A stretch of 64,000 bases of DNA from contig CADCSY010000040.1 in NCBI GenBank assembly GCA_902805555.1, positions 1 through 64,000 of the forward strand. Direction: 5' to 3'. This document shows positions 9,701 through 17,356 of this stretch, piece after piece. A model generated the notes under the pieces. It saw only the letters and a list, made by a program, of their open reading frames with translations. It had not been told where the DNA came from and did not search any database. A program made the translations under genes and the position numbers. The stretch comes from an uncultured Acidimicrobiales bacterium (GTDB taxonomy: Bacteria; Actinomycetota; Acidimicrobiia; Acidimicrobiales; CADCSY01). Every line of letters starts with the position of its first letter. Within the stretch, counting starts at the first letter, position 1.

Positions 9701-10052
9701 CTCGCTCAAGGCGGGCGGCACCGGGCTCAACCTGACGGCGGCGAGCCACGTGGTCCTCTACGACCGCTGGTGGAACCCAGCGGTGGAGGACCAGGCGCGC
9801 GACCGTGCGTGGCGCATCGGGCAGAAGAACATCGTGGTCTCCCACCGCCTGGTGTGCCCGGGGACGGTCGACGAGCGGGTGGAGGAGGTCGTCGCCGGCA
9901 AGCGCCACATCGCCAACCTCGTCCTCCCGAAGTCGAGCTCGCTCGCCGACCTCGACCGCCAGCAGCTCCGGGTGGCCTTCGGGCTCCGGCCCGACGAGCT
10001 CCTCACCGAGGATCCCGAGGGCGGCGGGACGGGTCAGGAGGCGGCGGCGTGA
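6777..10052 (+). CDS. helZ: SNF2-family helicase, HelZ-like
   Basis: A 1091-aa Swi2/Snf2 DNA-dependent ATPase. The N-terminal 560 residues match the SNF2-associated region of actinobacterial HelZ proteins (Rv2101-like). The ATPase core has Walker A in DMGLGKTPT near residue 621, Walker B in LVLDEAQVIKN near 715, motif III in ALTGTPIENG, and the C-terminal lobe with VFTHFAEWGKK and DQARDRAWRIGQ. Likely role: remodelling DNA-protein complexes or repair; no substrate is known. ATG 6777 is the only Met before the conserved region. The stop overlaps the next start as GTGA, so the downstream ORF is translationally coupled. Confidence 0.92.
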   Translation: MHEAAPPATASTGAVPPSDDVLAAMAGAAAAGEATADELLVLRASPGRWRHALEVLLDDTEDQLEVVRSLPGEERDQVVSDFEAERDRLSAALDLLVGTVVDGAPGPALQAPGEVRLQLSWSAGQIVAWAAGPFAPPADADELRSLLTGAGAPSSGWADHRPVQLPASAPASSLAISVDDALGWLVALGGSAGGDRLGPSAVWIGRVAAWGVRLIARGSVVPTLRTKRSGRGQGADAPSNEKMGELAVRWVPALVEQRVLDDLVRSLPGTVTAFDRPDGKVLTLSVLGAVVDAVATDAASRVELPAPPPAPRTVTDVAEAFLTRLDGSTFEAPTRSGAELVSRLERWSRSVTSVSDSRLVVQLDPPDSGGAWYLSVLGPDPEGHLIPVEVALVDGASKRRTADDLNRLERLVPALQRPGGLRRGQVYLNQDEAWELMTTTGPGLAAAGFDVRVPALSRRRPTASLRLFAEPADPSVVGAHQLSQVRWTALFDDVELTAAEIARLAADARPLVRSRGRWVELDQADLAEAAAALAERADKTLLTGAEVLRHAIGLDGSTLSGGLQVDGSGWAADLLAKAGAVGAEASTTPSGFVGELRSYQAEALSWLGFLDSVELGGCLALDMGLGKTPTVLAHLARTVGGGPALVIAPPAVVGNWAAEAAKFAPGLKVVVHHGASRGSAEELAVEVAGADVVITTYGTAVRDVEALAGHAWDRLVLDEAQVIKNPTNETSQQLRRIPARIRLALTGTPIENGLGDLWAILDFTNPGLLGARAAFVAQLSAESARGNGSAPAEAGTTGRAGGEQALRALNGVLVFRRTKSEPAVAAELPERIDQLDHCTMTPEQIGLYQAVIDRLVATAGSEEGEEPRKGAVLAAITALKQICNHPAAYQADDKPLAGRSGKLTRLEEIVDSVFAAGERVLVFTHFAEWGKKLADHLSARTGIPISCYHGGLARGARDELVREFQSGTGPGALVLSLKAGGTGLNLTAASHVVLYDRWWNPAVEDQARDRAWRIGQKNIVVSHRLVCPGTVDERVEEVVAGKRHIANLVLPKSSSLADLDRQQLRVAFGLRPDELLTEDPEGGGTGQEAAA

Positions 10053-10327
10053 CCCCCCCTGCCCGGCGGCGACGCCGACCCAACCGCGGCGGCGCGGCCC
10101 AGGTCCAGCCGAGCGACCTGTGGCGGGCCACGCCTGAGCCGCCTGCGCCCGAGAAGGTGGTGCCGGTCGCCGACCCCACGATGCTGCTCCGCTCGCTCGG
10201 CACGCCGCCGATGCCGGTGCAGGCGGGCGTGGCCGACGCCTACCTCGCAGTGGTGGTGGGCCGGGCCGCCGGGCTTGCGGTCGCCCTCGCGGCCGCCTCC
10301 GACCTCCTCGAGGCGCCCGCCGAGTAG
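10049..10327 (+). CDS. Small ORF coupled to HelZ; resembles the tail of a SWIM-domain protein
   Basis: A 92-aa protein whose GTG start overlaps the helZ stop (GTGA). It opens with a basic patch (ARRRRRPNRGG), then DLWRATPEPPAPE and a helical segment (DPTMLLRSLGTPPMP...VADAYLAVV). From memory, actinobacterial SWIM zinc-finger proteins encoded beside HelZ end with a similar FW-x-A-Pro-rich/LL-x-x-LG/AY-x-x-V pattern. The SWIM CxC...CxH finger is absent here, so this may be a shortened partner keeping only the tail. The reading frame is firm; the family link is inference. Confidence 0.7.
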   Translation: MTPPARRRRRPNRGGAAQVQPSDLWRATPEPPAPEKVVPVADPTMLLRSLGTPPMPVQAGVADAYLAVVVGRAAGLAVALAAASDLLEAPAE

Positions 10328-10358
10328 CGGTCCCGGACGTCGCACCCGACCTGCTCGC

Positions 10359-10364
10359 TAACGT
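10359..10364 (+). promoter_or_regulatory. Candidate -10 TAACGT for the deacylase operon
   Basis: TAACGT lies 42 bases before ATG 10407. A GAGGAGG Shine-Dalgarno lies about 6-7 bases before the ATG, so this would be a leadered transcript. Confidence 0.35.
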
Positions 10365-10406
10365 TGCCGCCGGGGCGGGGGAGCGCCGCCCCGCCGAGGA
10401 GGGCAC

Positions 10407-12131
10407 ATGGCTGAGCACGACCTCGTCGTCCGGGGTGGGACGGTGGTGGACGGGACCGGCGGGCCCGCCCGCAGCGCCGACGTCGCGATCACGGGGGGCG
10501 TGGTCGTCGAGGTCGGAGCGGTGGCCGGGAAGGGGACCCGCGAGGTCGACGCCGACGGCGCGCTCGTGCTCCCCGGCTTCGTCGACATCCACTCCCACTA
10601 CGACGGCCAGTCGACCTGGGACAACCACCTGGCGCCGTCCTCCTGGCACGGGGTCACGACGGCGGTGATGGGCAACTGCGGCGTCGGGTTCGCACCGGTG
10701 CGGCCCTCCGACCACGACCTGCTCATCGAGCTCATGGAGGGCGTGGAGGACATCCCCGGGGTCGCCCTGCACGAGGGCCTCTCGTGGGAGTGGCGCACCT
10801 TCGCCGAGTTCCTCGACGCCGTGGACCGGCTCCCCCACGACATCGACGTCGGCGCCCAGCTCCCGCACGGCGCCCTGCGGGTGCACGTGATGGGCGAGCG
10901 CGGCGCCCGCCGCGAGCCGGCCACCCCCGACGACATCAGCCAGATGGGGGCCATCGCCAGGGCGGCGGTCGAGGCGGGCGCGCTGGGCTTCACCACCTCG
11001 CGCACCTTGAACCACCGGACCTCGAAGGGCGAGCCGACCCCGACCCTCACGGCCGAGGCGGACGAGCTCGTCGGCATCGCCAGCGCCATCGGCGAGGCCG
11101 GCACCGGCGTCCTCCAGCTCGTCTCCGACTTCGGCGACCTGGAGACCGAGTTCGCCATGATGCGGCGCATGGTCGCCGAGTCCGGGCGCCCCCTGTCGTT
11201 CTCCCTCGCCCAGAGCCCCCTCGCACCCGACCAGTGGCGGACCCTGCTGGCCCGCCTCAGCGAGGCGAACGCCGACGGGCTCCCCATGACCGCGCAGGTC
11301 GGCGTGCGGGCCGTCGGGATCCTCATGGGGCTCCAGTGCACGCTCAACCCGTTCATGGCCAACCCGGTCTTCGCCGAGATCGCCGAGCTGCCCCCCGAGG
11401 AGCGGGCTCGGGCCATGGCCGAGCCGTCGTTCCGCGACCGGCTGCTGGCCGCAGCCACGAGGAGCGACGTGCGGGGTCGGCTCGGCGGCCGGCTCATCGG
11501 CGCCTTCGACAAGATGTTCGTCCTGGGCGACCCGCCCGACTACGAGCCCGACCCGTCGACCTCCGTCGCCGCTGTCGCCGAGCGGGATGGCCGGGCACCC
11601 GAAGAGCTCGCCTACGAGATCCTCGCCGCCGACGGCGGGCGGAACCTGCTCTACCTGCCGTTCCTGAACTACGCAGCCGGCAACCTCGACGCCGTCGGCG
11701 AGATGCTCGTGCACCCCCACACCGTCCCCGGCCTGTCCGACGGCGGCGCCCACGTGGGGACGATCTGCGACGGCAGCTTCCCGACGTCGCTCCTCGCCAT
11801 GTGGGGCCGGGACCGGGCGCGCGGCCGGATCGACCTGCCGACCATCGCGGCCCGCCACTGCCGGGACACGGCTCGCACCGTCGGCCTCCTCGACCGGGGC
11901 GTCCTCGCGCCCGGGTTCCGCGGCGACCTCAACGTGATCGACCACGACGGCCTGCGCCTCCACCGGCCCGAGATGCACTACGACCTTCCCGCCGGTGGCA
12001 AGCGCCTGCTGCAGCGGGTCGACGGCTACCTCCACACCTTCGTGGCGGGCACGGAGACCTATGCGGGCGGCGAGGCCACCGGCGCCCTGCCCGGTCGCCT
12101 CGTCCGGGGCGCCCAGGCCCCGCCCGCCTGA
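10407..12131 (+). CDS. N-acyl-D-amino-acid deacylase family amidohydrolase
   Basis: A 574-aa metal-dependent amidohydrolase of the D-aminoacylase/dihydroorotase-like type. The N-terminal small beta domain (LVVRGGTVVDGTG) leads into the barrel with metal-binding GFVDIHSHYDGQ. GNCGVG holds the Cys that ligates zinc in D-aminoacylases, and SDGGAHVG holds the catalytic Asp. It would hydrolyse an N-acyl bond, but many homologues are uncharacterised, so the substrate is open. A Shine-Dalgarno (GAGGAGG) precedes ATG 10407. The dioxygenase gene starts 26 bases downstream, so an operon is likely. Confidence 0.88.
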   Translation: MAEHDLVVRGGTVVDGTGGPARSADVAITGGVVVEVGAVAGKGTREVDADGALVLPGFVDIHSHYDGQSTWDNHLAPSSWHGVTTAVMGNCGVGFAPVRPSDHDLLIELMEGVEDIPGVALHEGLSWEWRTFAEFLDAVDRLPHDIDVGAQLPHGALRVHVMGERGARREPATPDDISQMGAIARAAVEAGALGFTTSRTLNHRTSKGEPTPTLTAEADELVGIASAIGEAGTGVLQLVSDFGDLETEFAMMRRMVAESGRPLSFSLAQSPLAPDQWRTLLARLSEANADGLPMTAQVGVRAVGILMGLQCTLNPFMANPVFAEIAELPPEERARAMAEPSFRDRLLAAATRSDVRGRLGGRLIGAFDKMFVLGDPPDYEPDPSTSVAAVAERDGRAPEELAYEILAADGGRNLLYLPFLNYAAGNLDAVGEMLVHPHTVPGLSDGGAHVGTICDGSFPTSLLAMWGRDRARGRIDLPTIAARHCRDTARTVGLLDRGVLAPGFRGDLNVIDHDGLRLHRPEMHYDLPAGGKRLLQRVDGYLHTFVAGTETYAGGEATGALPGRLVRGAQAPPA

Positions 12132-12157
12132 GACCACCGACACGGAGGACGAGCCAG

Positions 12158-13219
12158 ATGACCGCCACCGACAGCCACCTCCCCACCGCCGACACCGTCG
12201 TCCCCCTCGAGCCCGGGGCCGAGTGGCGAGGCCCCGATGTCGCCGGTCCGAGCACCCACGCCCACGTCTTCGACGCGGCCCAGGTGGCCGAGCTCGAGGC
12301 GGCGCTGGCCACGGCCAAGGCGGCCCGGGACGAGCTGCTCGACATCACCCGCGACGACTTCCCGCTGCCAACTCTCGGGCCGGTCCTGGCCGGCGTGGAG
12401 CGCGACCTGATCGACGGCCGGGGCTTCACCCTGCTCCGCGGCCTCCCCGTCGAGCGCTACGAGCGGGAGGACGCCGAGCGCATCTACTGGGGGATCGGGC
12501 TGCACCTCGGCACGCCGTGGCCGCAGAACGCGAAGGGGCACCTCCTCGGCGACGTGACCGACCAGGGCAAGGCGGCCGACGACCCCACCAGCCGCGGCAA
12601 CGAGATCGGCGGCGTGGCCTTCCCGTACCACTCGGACGGCTCCGACCTCGTCGGGCTGCTCTGCCTCCGGACCGGGGTGGAGGGCGGCACGAGCACCGTG
12701 GCCAACGCCGTCGCCATCCACAACGAGCTCGTGCGCACCGAGCCCGGGCTCGCGGCCGCGCTCTACGAGCCGCTGGCCTACGACTTCCGGGGTGAGCAGG
12801 CGCCGGGCAGGAAGGGGTGGTACCTCCAGCCCGTGTTCACCCGGGCCGGGGACCGGTTGTTCGTCCGCTACATCCGCCCCTACATCCGCGCCGCCGCCCG
12901 CCACGACGACGCGCCCCGGCCCTCGGAGGCGGCGGTGGCGGCCATGGACCGGGTCGACGCGATGTGCGCGGACCCGGAGTTCCACGTGTTCATGGACCTC
13001 GAGCCCGGCGACATGCAGTTCGTGAACAACTACCACGTGCTCCACGCCCGCACCGCCTACCGGGACGACCGGGCCACTGGCCGCGTGCGCCACCTGAAGC
13101 GGCTCTGGCTGGAGACCTCGGTGCTCGTGGAGTCGGAGAAGCCGGAGGCGTTCCGCCTCGACCGCTCGCCCGACAGCTGGGCCGCCCGCAGCGGCCGCAC
13201 CATGAGCCGCCTCGGCTGA
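12158..13219 (+). CDS. TauD/TfdA-family 2-oxoglutarate dioxygenase
   Basis: A 353-aa Fe(II)/2-oxoglutarate-dependent oxygenase-like protein. The HxD pair is in YHSDGSDL near residue 156, the distal His in NNYHVLHARTAY near 290, and the 2-oxoglutarate-binding Arg probably in the following RVRHLKRLW. The ORF-track entry starts far upstream inside the deacylase; ATG 12158 is chosen for its GGAGG and because the preceding in-frame sequence is Arg/Pro-rich shadow. It lies 26 bases after the deacylase, suggesting a joint catabolic step. Substrate unknown. Confidence 0.88.
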   Translation: MTATDSHLPTADTVVPLEPGAEWRGPDVAGPSTHAHVFDAAQVAELEAALATAKAARDELLDITRDDFPLPTLGPVLAGVERDLIDGRGFTLLRGLPVERYEREDAERIYWGIGLHLGTPWPQNAKGHLLGDVTDQGKAADDPTSRGNEIGGVAFPYHSDGSDLVGLLCLRTGVEGGTSTVANAVAIHNELVRTEPGLAAALYEPLAYDFRGEQAPGRKGWYLQPVFTRAGDRLFVRYIRPYIRAAARHDDAPRPSEAAVAAMDRVDAMCADPEFHVFMDLEPGDMQFVNNYHVLHARTAYRDDRATGRVRHLKRLWLETSVLVESEKPEAFRLDRSPDSWAARSGRTMSRLG

Positions 13220-13230
13220 AGCCGCGACCC

Positions 13231-14955
13231 GTGGCCTCCAGGAGACGCAAGGCCGGCGCAGATCCCGGGGCCAAGCTCGACCCGTACCGGGCGAAGCGGG
13301 ACTTCGGCGTGACCGCCGAGCCGGCAGGCGAGCAGGTGCACGAGCCGGCAGGCGAGCAGGTGCACGAGCCGGCAGGCGAGCAGGTGCACGAGCCGGCAGG
13401 CGAGCAGGTGCACGAGCCGGCAGGCGACGGCGCGTCCGAGCCGGCGGGGCGCTTCGTGGTGCAGCGCCACCGCGCCACCCGGCTCCACTACGACCTGCGC
13501 CTCGAGGTCGACGGGGTGCTGGCCAGCTGGGCGGTCCCGAAGGGCCCGACCCTCGACCCGAAGGCACGTCAGCTCGCGGTCCACGTCGAGGACCACCCGC
13601 TCGAGTACTACGACTTCGAGGGGGTGATCCCGAGGGGCGAGTACGGCGGCGGGGACGTCATCGTCTGGGACTGGGGCACCTGGAGCCCGGCCAAGGCGTC
13701 CGACCCGGCGAAGGCCATCGCCGCAGGAGAGCTGCACTTCGACCTCACGGGCGAGAAGCTGGCGGGGCGGTTCGTGCTGATCCGGCGCGACGACGCCCGG
13801 GGCGGTGGCGGGAAGGAGCAGTGGCTCCTGCTCCACAAGGCGGACGAGCACGCACGGCCGGGGTGGGACCCCGAGGACCACCCACGGTCGGTCCGCAGCG
13901 GACGCACCAACGACGAGGTCGCAGCGGCGCCGGCGGCGCTGTGGCGCAGCGACCTCCCGGCCGACGAGGCGGAGCAGCGACTGGCGCCGCCGACCGTGCC
14001 GGTCTGGGAGCCGCCGACGGCGGACGAGCTGGCCGCGCTCGACGGGCTCGGTGCTGCGGGCCGGTGGGAGGTCCAGGGGCTCGAGGTGAAGCTCACCAAC
14101 CTCGACAAGGTGCTCTTCCCGGCGCTGCCCGGAGGCGCGCCCGTGACCAAGCGCGACCTCGTCCGGCACCACGCCGTGCTGGCACCCCGCATGCTCCCGT
14201 ACCTGTACGACCGGCCGATCAACCTGAACCGGTTCCCGAACGGGGCCGACAAGCCCGGCTTCTGGCACAAGGAGGTGCCCAGCCACGCGCCGAGCTGGCT
14301 CAGGCGGTGGCACAACGAGAGCGCCGACGAGGGCGACACCCAGTGGTACAGCGTGGTCGACAGCGTCGCCTCCCTGGTGTGGATGGCGAACTTCGGCGCG
14401 CTCGAGCTGCACCCGTGGACCTCTCGCCTGCCCGACGTGCGTCAGCCGACCTGGGCCCTGATCGACGTCGACCCTGGGGAGCGCAGCACCTTCGACGACG
14501 TCGTGGTGCTCTCCCGGCTCTACCGGACGGCGCTCGAGCACCTGCAGGTGGAGGCGGCGCCGAAGGTGACCGGCAAGCGGGGCATCCAGATCTGGGTGCC
14601 GATCCGCGACGGCTACACCTTCGACGACACCAGGGCGTGGGTGGAGTCGGTGTCGCGGGCCATCGGGGCCACCGTGCCCGACCTCGTGAGCTGGGAGTGG
14701 CAGCGCGACCGGAGGGGCGGCCTGGCCCGGCTCGACTACACGCAGAACGCCATCAACAAGACGCTGGTGGCCCCCTTCAGCGCCAGGCCCGCCCCGGGTG
14801 CCCCGGTCTCGGTGCCCATCCGGTGGGAGGAGCTCGACGATCCCGACCTCCGCCCCGACCGGTGGACCATCGCCACCGTCGCCGCCCGCGTGGACGAGGC
14901 GGGCGACCCCCTGGGCGAGCTCGTCGGGCGCCAGCAGGTCCTCCCCCCGCTCTGA
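13231..14955 (+). CDS. LigD-like phosphoesterase plus primase-polymerase protein without a ligase domain
   Basis: A 574-aa protein joining two of the three modules of bacterial NHEJ ligase D. After a basic N-terminus and an acidic tandem repeat (residues 30-65) comes the 3'-phosphoesterase module, with RHRATRLHYDLRLE, HVEDHP and IPRGEYGGG. The polymerase module follows from about residue 275: LTNLDKVLFP, LHPWTSR, the metal-binding IDVDPGE, KRGIQIWVP and LDYTQNA, so its catalytic residues look intact. No ATP-ligase domain (no KxDG) is present and no Ku gene lies nearby. It would trim or fill DNA ends before a separate ligase seals them. The GTG start is 12 bases after the dioxygenase stop; the Shine-Dalgarno is weak. 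Confidence 0.88.
   Translation: MASRRRKAGADPGAKLDPYRAKRDFGVTAEPAGEQVHEPAGEQVHEPAGEQVHEPAGEQVHEPAGDGASEPAGRFVVQRHRATRLHYDLRLEVDGVLASWAVPKGPTLDPKARQLAVHVEDHPLEYYDFEGVIPRGEYGGGDVIVWDWGTWSPAKASDPAKAIAAGELHFDLTGEKLAGRFVLIRRDDARGGGGKEQWLLLHKADEHARPGWDPEDHPRSVRSGRTNDEVAAAPAALWRSDLPADEAEQRLAPPTVPVWEPPTADELAALDGLGAAGRWEVQGLEVKLTNLDKVLFPALPGGAPVTKRDLVRHHAVLAPRMLPYLYDRPINLNRFPNGADKPGFWHKEVPSHAPSWLRRWHNESADEGDTQWYSVVDSVASLVWMANFGALELHPWTSRLPDVRQPTWALIDVDPGERSTFDDVVVLSRLYRTALEHLQVEAAPKVTGKRGIQIWVPIRDGYTFDDTRAWVESVSRAIGATVPDLVSWEWQRDRRGGLARLDYTQNAINKTLVAPFSARPAPGAPVSVPIRWEELDDPDLRPDRWTIATVAARVDEAGDPLGELVGRQQVLPPL
13318..13427 (+). repeat. Perfect 24-bp tandem repeat, four copies plus a partial
   Basis: Units at 13318-13341, 13342-13365, 13366-13389 and 13390-13413 are identical (beginning GAGCCGGCAGGCGAG), followed by the first 14 bases of a fifth. 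The unit keeps the reading frame and encodes EPAGEQVH, making a linker before the phosphoesterase domain. Perfect identity points to recent expansion. Confidence 0.97.
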
Positions 14956-14981
14956 CGGGGATCGCAAGAGCAGCGCTCTGC

Positions 14982-15054
14982 TGTGCCATCGGGCACAGGT
15001 CGATGAGTGGTGGCCGGCCGTACCGTCGAAAGGAGGGGGTGGCTGTCACACCCC
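14982..15054 (+). promoter_or_regulatory. Two hairpins and a TACCGT hexamer before the ABC exporter
   Basis: TGTGCC-ATCG-GGCACA (14982-14997) is a perfect 6-bp stem after the LigD-like gene. TACCGT (15021-15026) could be the -10 for the exporter operon. GGGGTG-7 nt-CACCCC (15036-15054) would form a hairpin early in that leader. The first stem may be a terminator or an operator; no T-tract follows. Confidence 0.35.
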
Positions 15055-15102
15055 TGCGCGACGATCACCCAGCCCCGAACCCCGATCTTGCCGGAGCAGC
15101 CC

Positions 15103-16179
15103 ATGAGCACCTCGCACGCCATCGAAGCCCACGGGCTCGTCAAGCGCTACGGCACCAACGTCGCCCTCGGCGGGATCGACGTCGTGGTCCCCACCGGCAC
15201 CGTCACCGCGGTGCTCGGGCCGAACGGCGCCGGCAAGACCACGGCCGTGCGCATCCTCACGACGCTCGTCGTCGCCGACGAGGGGACCGCCTCCGTCGCC
15301 GGCTACGACGTGCGGACCTCCCCGAACGAGGTGCGCCAGCGCATCGGGCTGGCGGCCCAGGACGCCACGGTCGACCCGCTGCTCACCGGGCGGGAGAACC
15401 TCGTCATGGTCGGCGAGCTGCACCAGCTCGCCCGGCGCGACGCGCGGCAGCGGGCGGCGGAGCTGCTGGAGCAGTTCGGCCTCGACGACGCGGCCGACCG
15501 CGTGACGTCTGGCTACTCGGGTGGCATGCGCCGGCGCCTCGACCTCGCCGTCACCCTCGTGGCCCGCCCGGCCCTGCTGTTCCTCGACGAGCCGACCACA
15601 GGGCTCGACCCCCGGGCCCGCAACGAGCTGTGGGCCGTGCTCGACACGCTCGTCGAGGGGGGCACCACGCTCCTCCTCACCACCCAGTACCTGGAGGAGG
15701 CCGACCGCCTCGCCGACGACATCCTCGTGGTCGACCACGGCGACGTGATCGCCAGGGGCGACGCCCGGAGCCTCAAGCGCCAGGTCGGCAGCGACAACGT
15801 CCACGCCGTCATCAGCGACGCGGACCGGCTGGACGAGGCCACGGCCATCGTGGCCGGGGTCACCGGAGCAGAGCCGGTCGTCGACCGACCGGTGCGGGCC
15901 GTCACCGCCCCCTCGGCCGACGGCGTGGCCAACCTCGGCGCCGTCGCCAACGCGCTCGCCGGCGCCGGGATCGCGGTCGAGGACCTCGGCCTGCGCCAGC
16001 CCACGCTCGACGAGGTGTTCCTCACCCTGACCGGCGCCGCCCCCGCGAGCTCCGACGGGGACCTCCCCGAGGCCAGCGGGCGGCCTGGTGGGCCACCCAC
16101 CGACCTGACCCCTCCGTTCGACACGGTCGACGGCCGTGACCCCCATGCCGATCGCACCCACCAGGAGGTGGCCCGATGA
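15103..16179 (+). CDS. ABC transporter ATP-binding protein, DrrA-type
   Basis: A 358-aa ATPase subunit of a type-2 ABC exporter. Walker A is GPNGAGKTT, the signature is YSGGMRRRLDLA, Walker B is LLFLDEPTTGLDP, and the switch His is in LLTTQYLEEAD. The extra C-terminal 100 residues after about 240 match the daunorubicin-resistance (DrrA) subgroup. ATG 15103 is preferred over 15007 because GGAG precedes it and the ATPase fold begins there. The stop overlaps the permease start as ATGA, so the two subunits are made together. Cargo is unknown; drug or lipid export is typical of the family. Confidence 0.9.
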   Translation: MSTSHAIEAHGLVKRYGTNVALGGIDVVVPTGTVTAVLGPNGAGKTTAVRILTTLVVADEGTASVAGYDVRTSPNEVRQRIGLAAQDATVDPLLTGRENLVMVGELHQLARRDARQRAAELLEQFGLDDAADRVTSGYSGGMRRRLDLAVTLVARPALLFLDEPTTGLDPRARNELWAVLDTLVEGGTTLLLTTQYLEEADRLADDILVVDHGDVIARGDARSLKRQVGSDNVHAVISDADRLDEATAIVAGVTGAEPVVDRPVRAVTAPSADGVANLGAVANALAGAGIAVEDLGLRQPTLDEVFLTLTGAAPASSDGDLPEASGRPGGPPTDLTPPFDTVDGRDPHADRTHQEVAR

Positions 16180-17069
16180 CCGCCACGACCATCGCCCCCG
16201 ACGTCATCGCCCGGACCCAGGCGCACGCCGAGCCGCTCCCGTCCCGTGGGTTGCTCCACGACGTGTGGGTGATCGCCCGCCGCGGGCTCATCCACATGAA
16301 GCGCCAGCCCGAGGCGCTCAGCGACGCCACCATCCAGCCCATCATGTTCGTCCTGCTCTTCGCGTACGTCTTCGGCGGTGCCATCGCCGTGCCCGGCGGT
16401 GGGGGCGAGGAGGGCGGGCCGGTCGGTGCCGACCGCTACCGCGAGTTCCTCATGGGCGGGATCATGGCCCAGACGATCATCTTCACGGCGTTCGGGGTGG
16501 CCATGGGCGTCGCCACCGACCGCAAGAACCAGACCGTCGACCGCTTCCGGTCCCTGCCCATCGCCCGGGGCGCGGTCCTCGGCGGCTATGCCGTGGCCAA
16601 CCTCATCAAGGCGCTGCTGCCGATCATGATCATGTCGGTGACGGGCCTGCTCGTCGGTTGGCAGATCCGCAGCAGCATCGGGGAGGCGCTGCTCGGCTAC
16701 CTCCTGATGGTCGCCTTCGCGTTCGCCATGATCTGGATCGGCGTGCTCATCGGCAGCGTGGTCAAGACGCCCGAGGGCGTCCAGGGCATCGCGTTCGCCG
16801 GGCTGTTCCCGATCACGTTCATCGCCAGCACCTTCGTCCCGGTGACGTCGATGCCGGGACCGTTGCGCACGGTCGCCGAGTGGAACCCGGTGACCACGCT
16901 GTCGGACGCGCTGCGCGAGCTGTTCGGGAACCCGAACACCCCGCTGCAGCCGGGTGACCCGTGGTCGATCCAGCACCCCGTGGCCTACACCTGGCTCTGG
17001 ATCGTCGGCATCCTCCTCGTCGCCGCCCCGCTCGCCGTGCGGGCCTACCAGCGGTCCATCAGCAAGTGA
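16176..17069 (+). CDS. ABC-2 type permease, DrrB-like
   Basis: The 297-aa membrane subunit paired with the preceding ATPase, with which it shares a 4-base ATGA overlap. About six hydrophobic segments are visible, including PIMFVLLFAYVFGGAI, a second near residue 105, and a final WLWIVGILLVAAPLAV. The ABC-2 signature region sits around TFIASTFVPVTSMPG. An external loop after the first segment is Gly/Glu-rich (VPGGGGEEGG). Acting with the ATPase it would form a homodimeric pore. Confidence 0.88.
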   Translation: MTATTIAPDVIARTQAHAEPLPSRGLLHDVWVIARRGLIHMKRQPEALSDATIQPIMFVLLFAYVFGGAIAVPGGGGEEGGPVGADRYREFLMGGIMAQTIIFTAFGVAMGVATDRKNQTVDRFRSLPIARGAVLGGYAVANLIKALLPIMIMSVTGLLVGWQIRSSIGEALLGYLLMVAFAFAMIWIGVLIGSVVKTPEGVQGIAFAGLFPITFIASTFVPVTSMPGPLRTVAEWNPVTTLSDALRELFGNPNTPLQPGDPWSIQHPVAYTWLWIVGILLVAAPLAVRAYQRSISK

Positions 17070-17123
17070 CGTGCGGGTGCCGGCAGCAGGTGTAGCCGAG
17101 GTGCGGTTGGGCAGGACAAGGCC

Positions 17124-17345
17124 ATGAGCGACCAGGCAGCCACCGGCACGTCAGACCCGACCTACAACGTGATCGCAGTCGTGTACCACGCCCTCCAGGG
17201 GGCCGAGACGATCCAGAAGTACCTCGACGACGCCAGCACCGACGAGGAGCTGAAGACCTTCCTGCAGCAGGTCCAGCAGGGCTACAGGCGGGCTGCGGAC
17301 ATGGGCAAGCAGCTCATGGTCCAGCGCATCGAGCACGAGCACTGA
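17124..17345 (+). CDS. Small helical hypothetical protein
   Basis: 73 aa; not recognised. It has two predicted amphipathic helices (YNVIAVVYHALQGAETIQKY and the segment around KTFLQQVQQGYRRAAD), no signal peptide, and a charged end (EHEH). The composition is ordinary for a soluble protein, and codon choice matches its neighbours. The start is ATG 17124, and an AGGACAAGGCC stretch lies close upstream. It follows the exporter by 54 bases and could be in the same transcript. Confidence 0.7.
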   Translation: MSDQAATGTSDPTYNVIAVVYHALQGAETIQKYLDDASTDEELKTFLQQVQQGYRRAADMGKQLMVQRIEHEH

Positions 17346-17356
17346 CGCACCCCTTC

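Noticed and set aside
4806-12143. 2445-aa antisense ORF on the minus strand
   Set aside because: Outside the fadD and HAD region it runs opposite helZ and the deacylase, has Arg/Gly/Pro/Ala-rich composition and no motifs; stop codons are simply rare at this GC content.
13318-13427. CRISPR-like direct repeats
   Set aside because: Units are contiguous without spacers, keep the reading frame and lie inside a coding gene.
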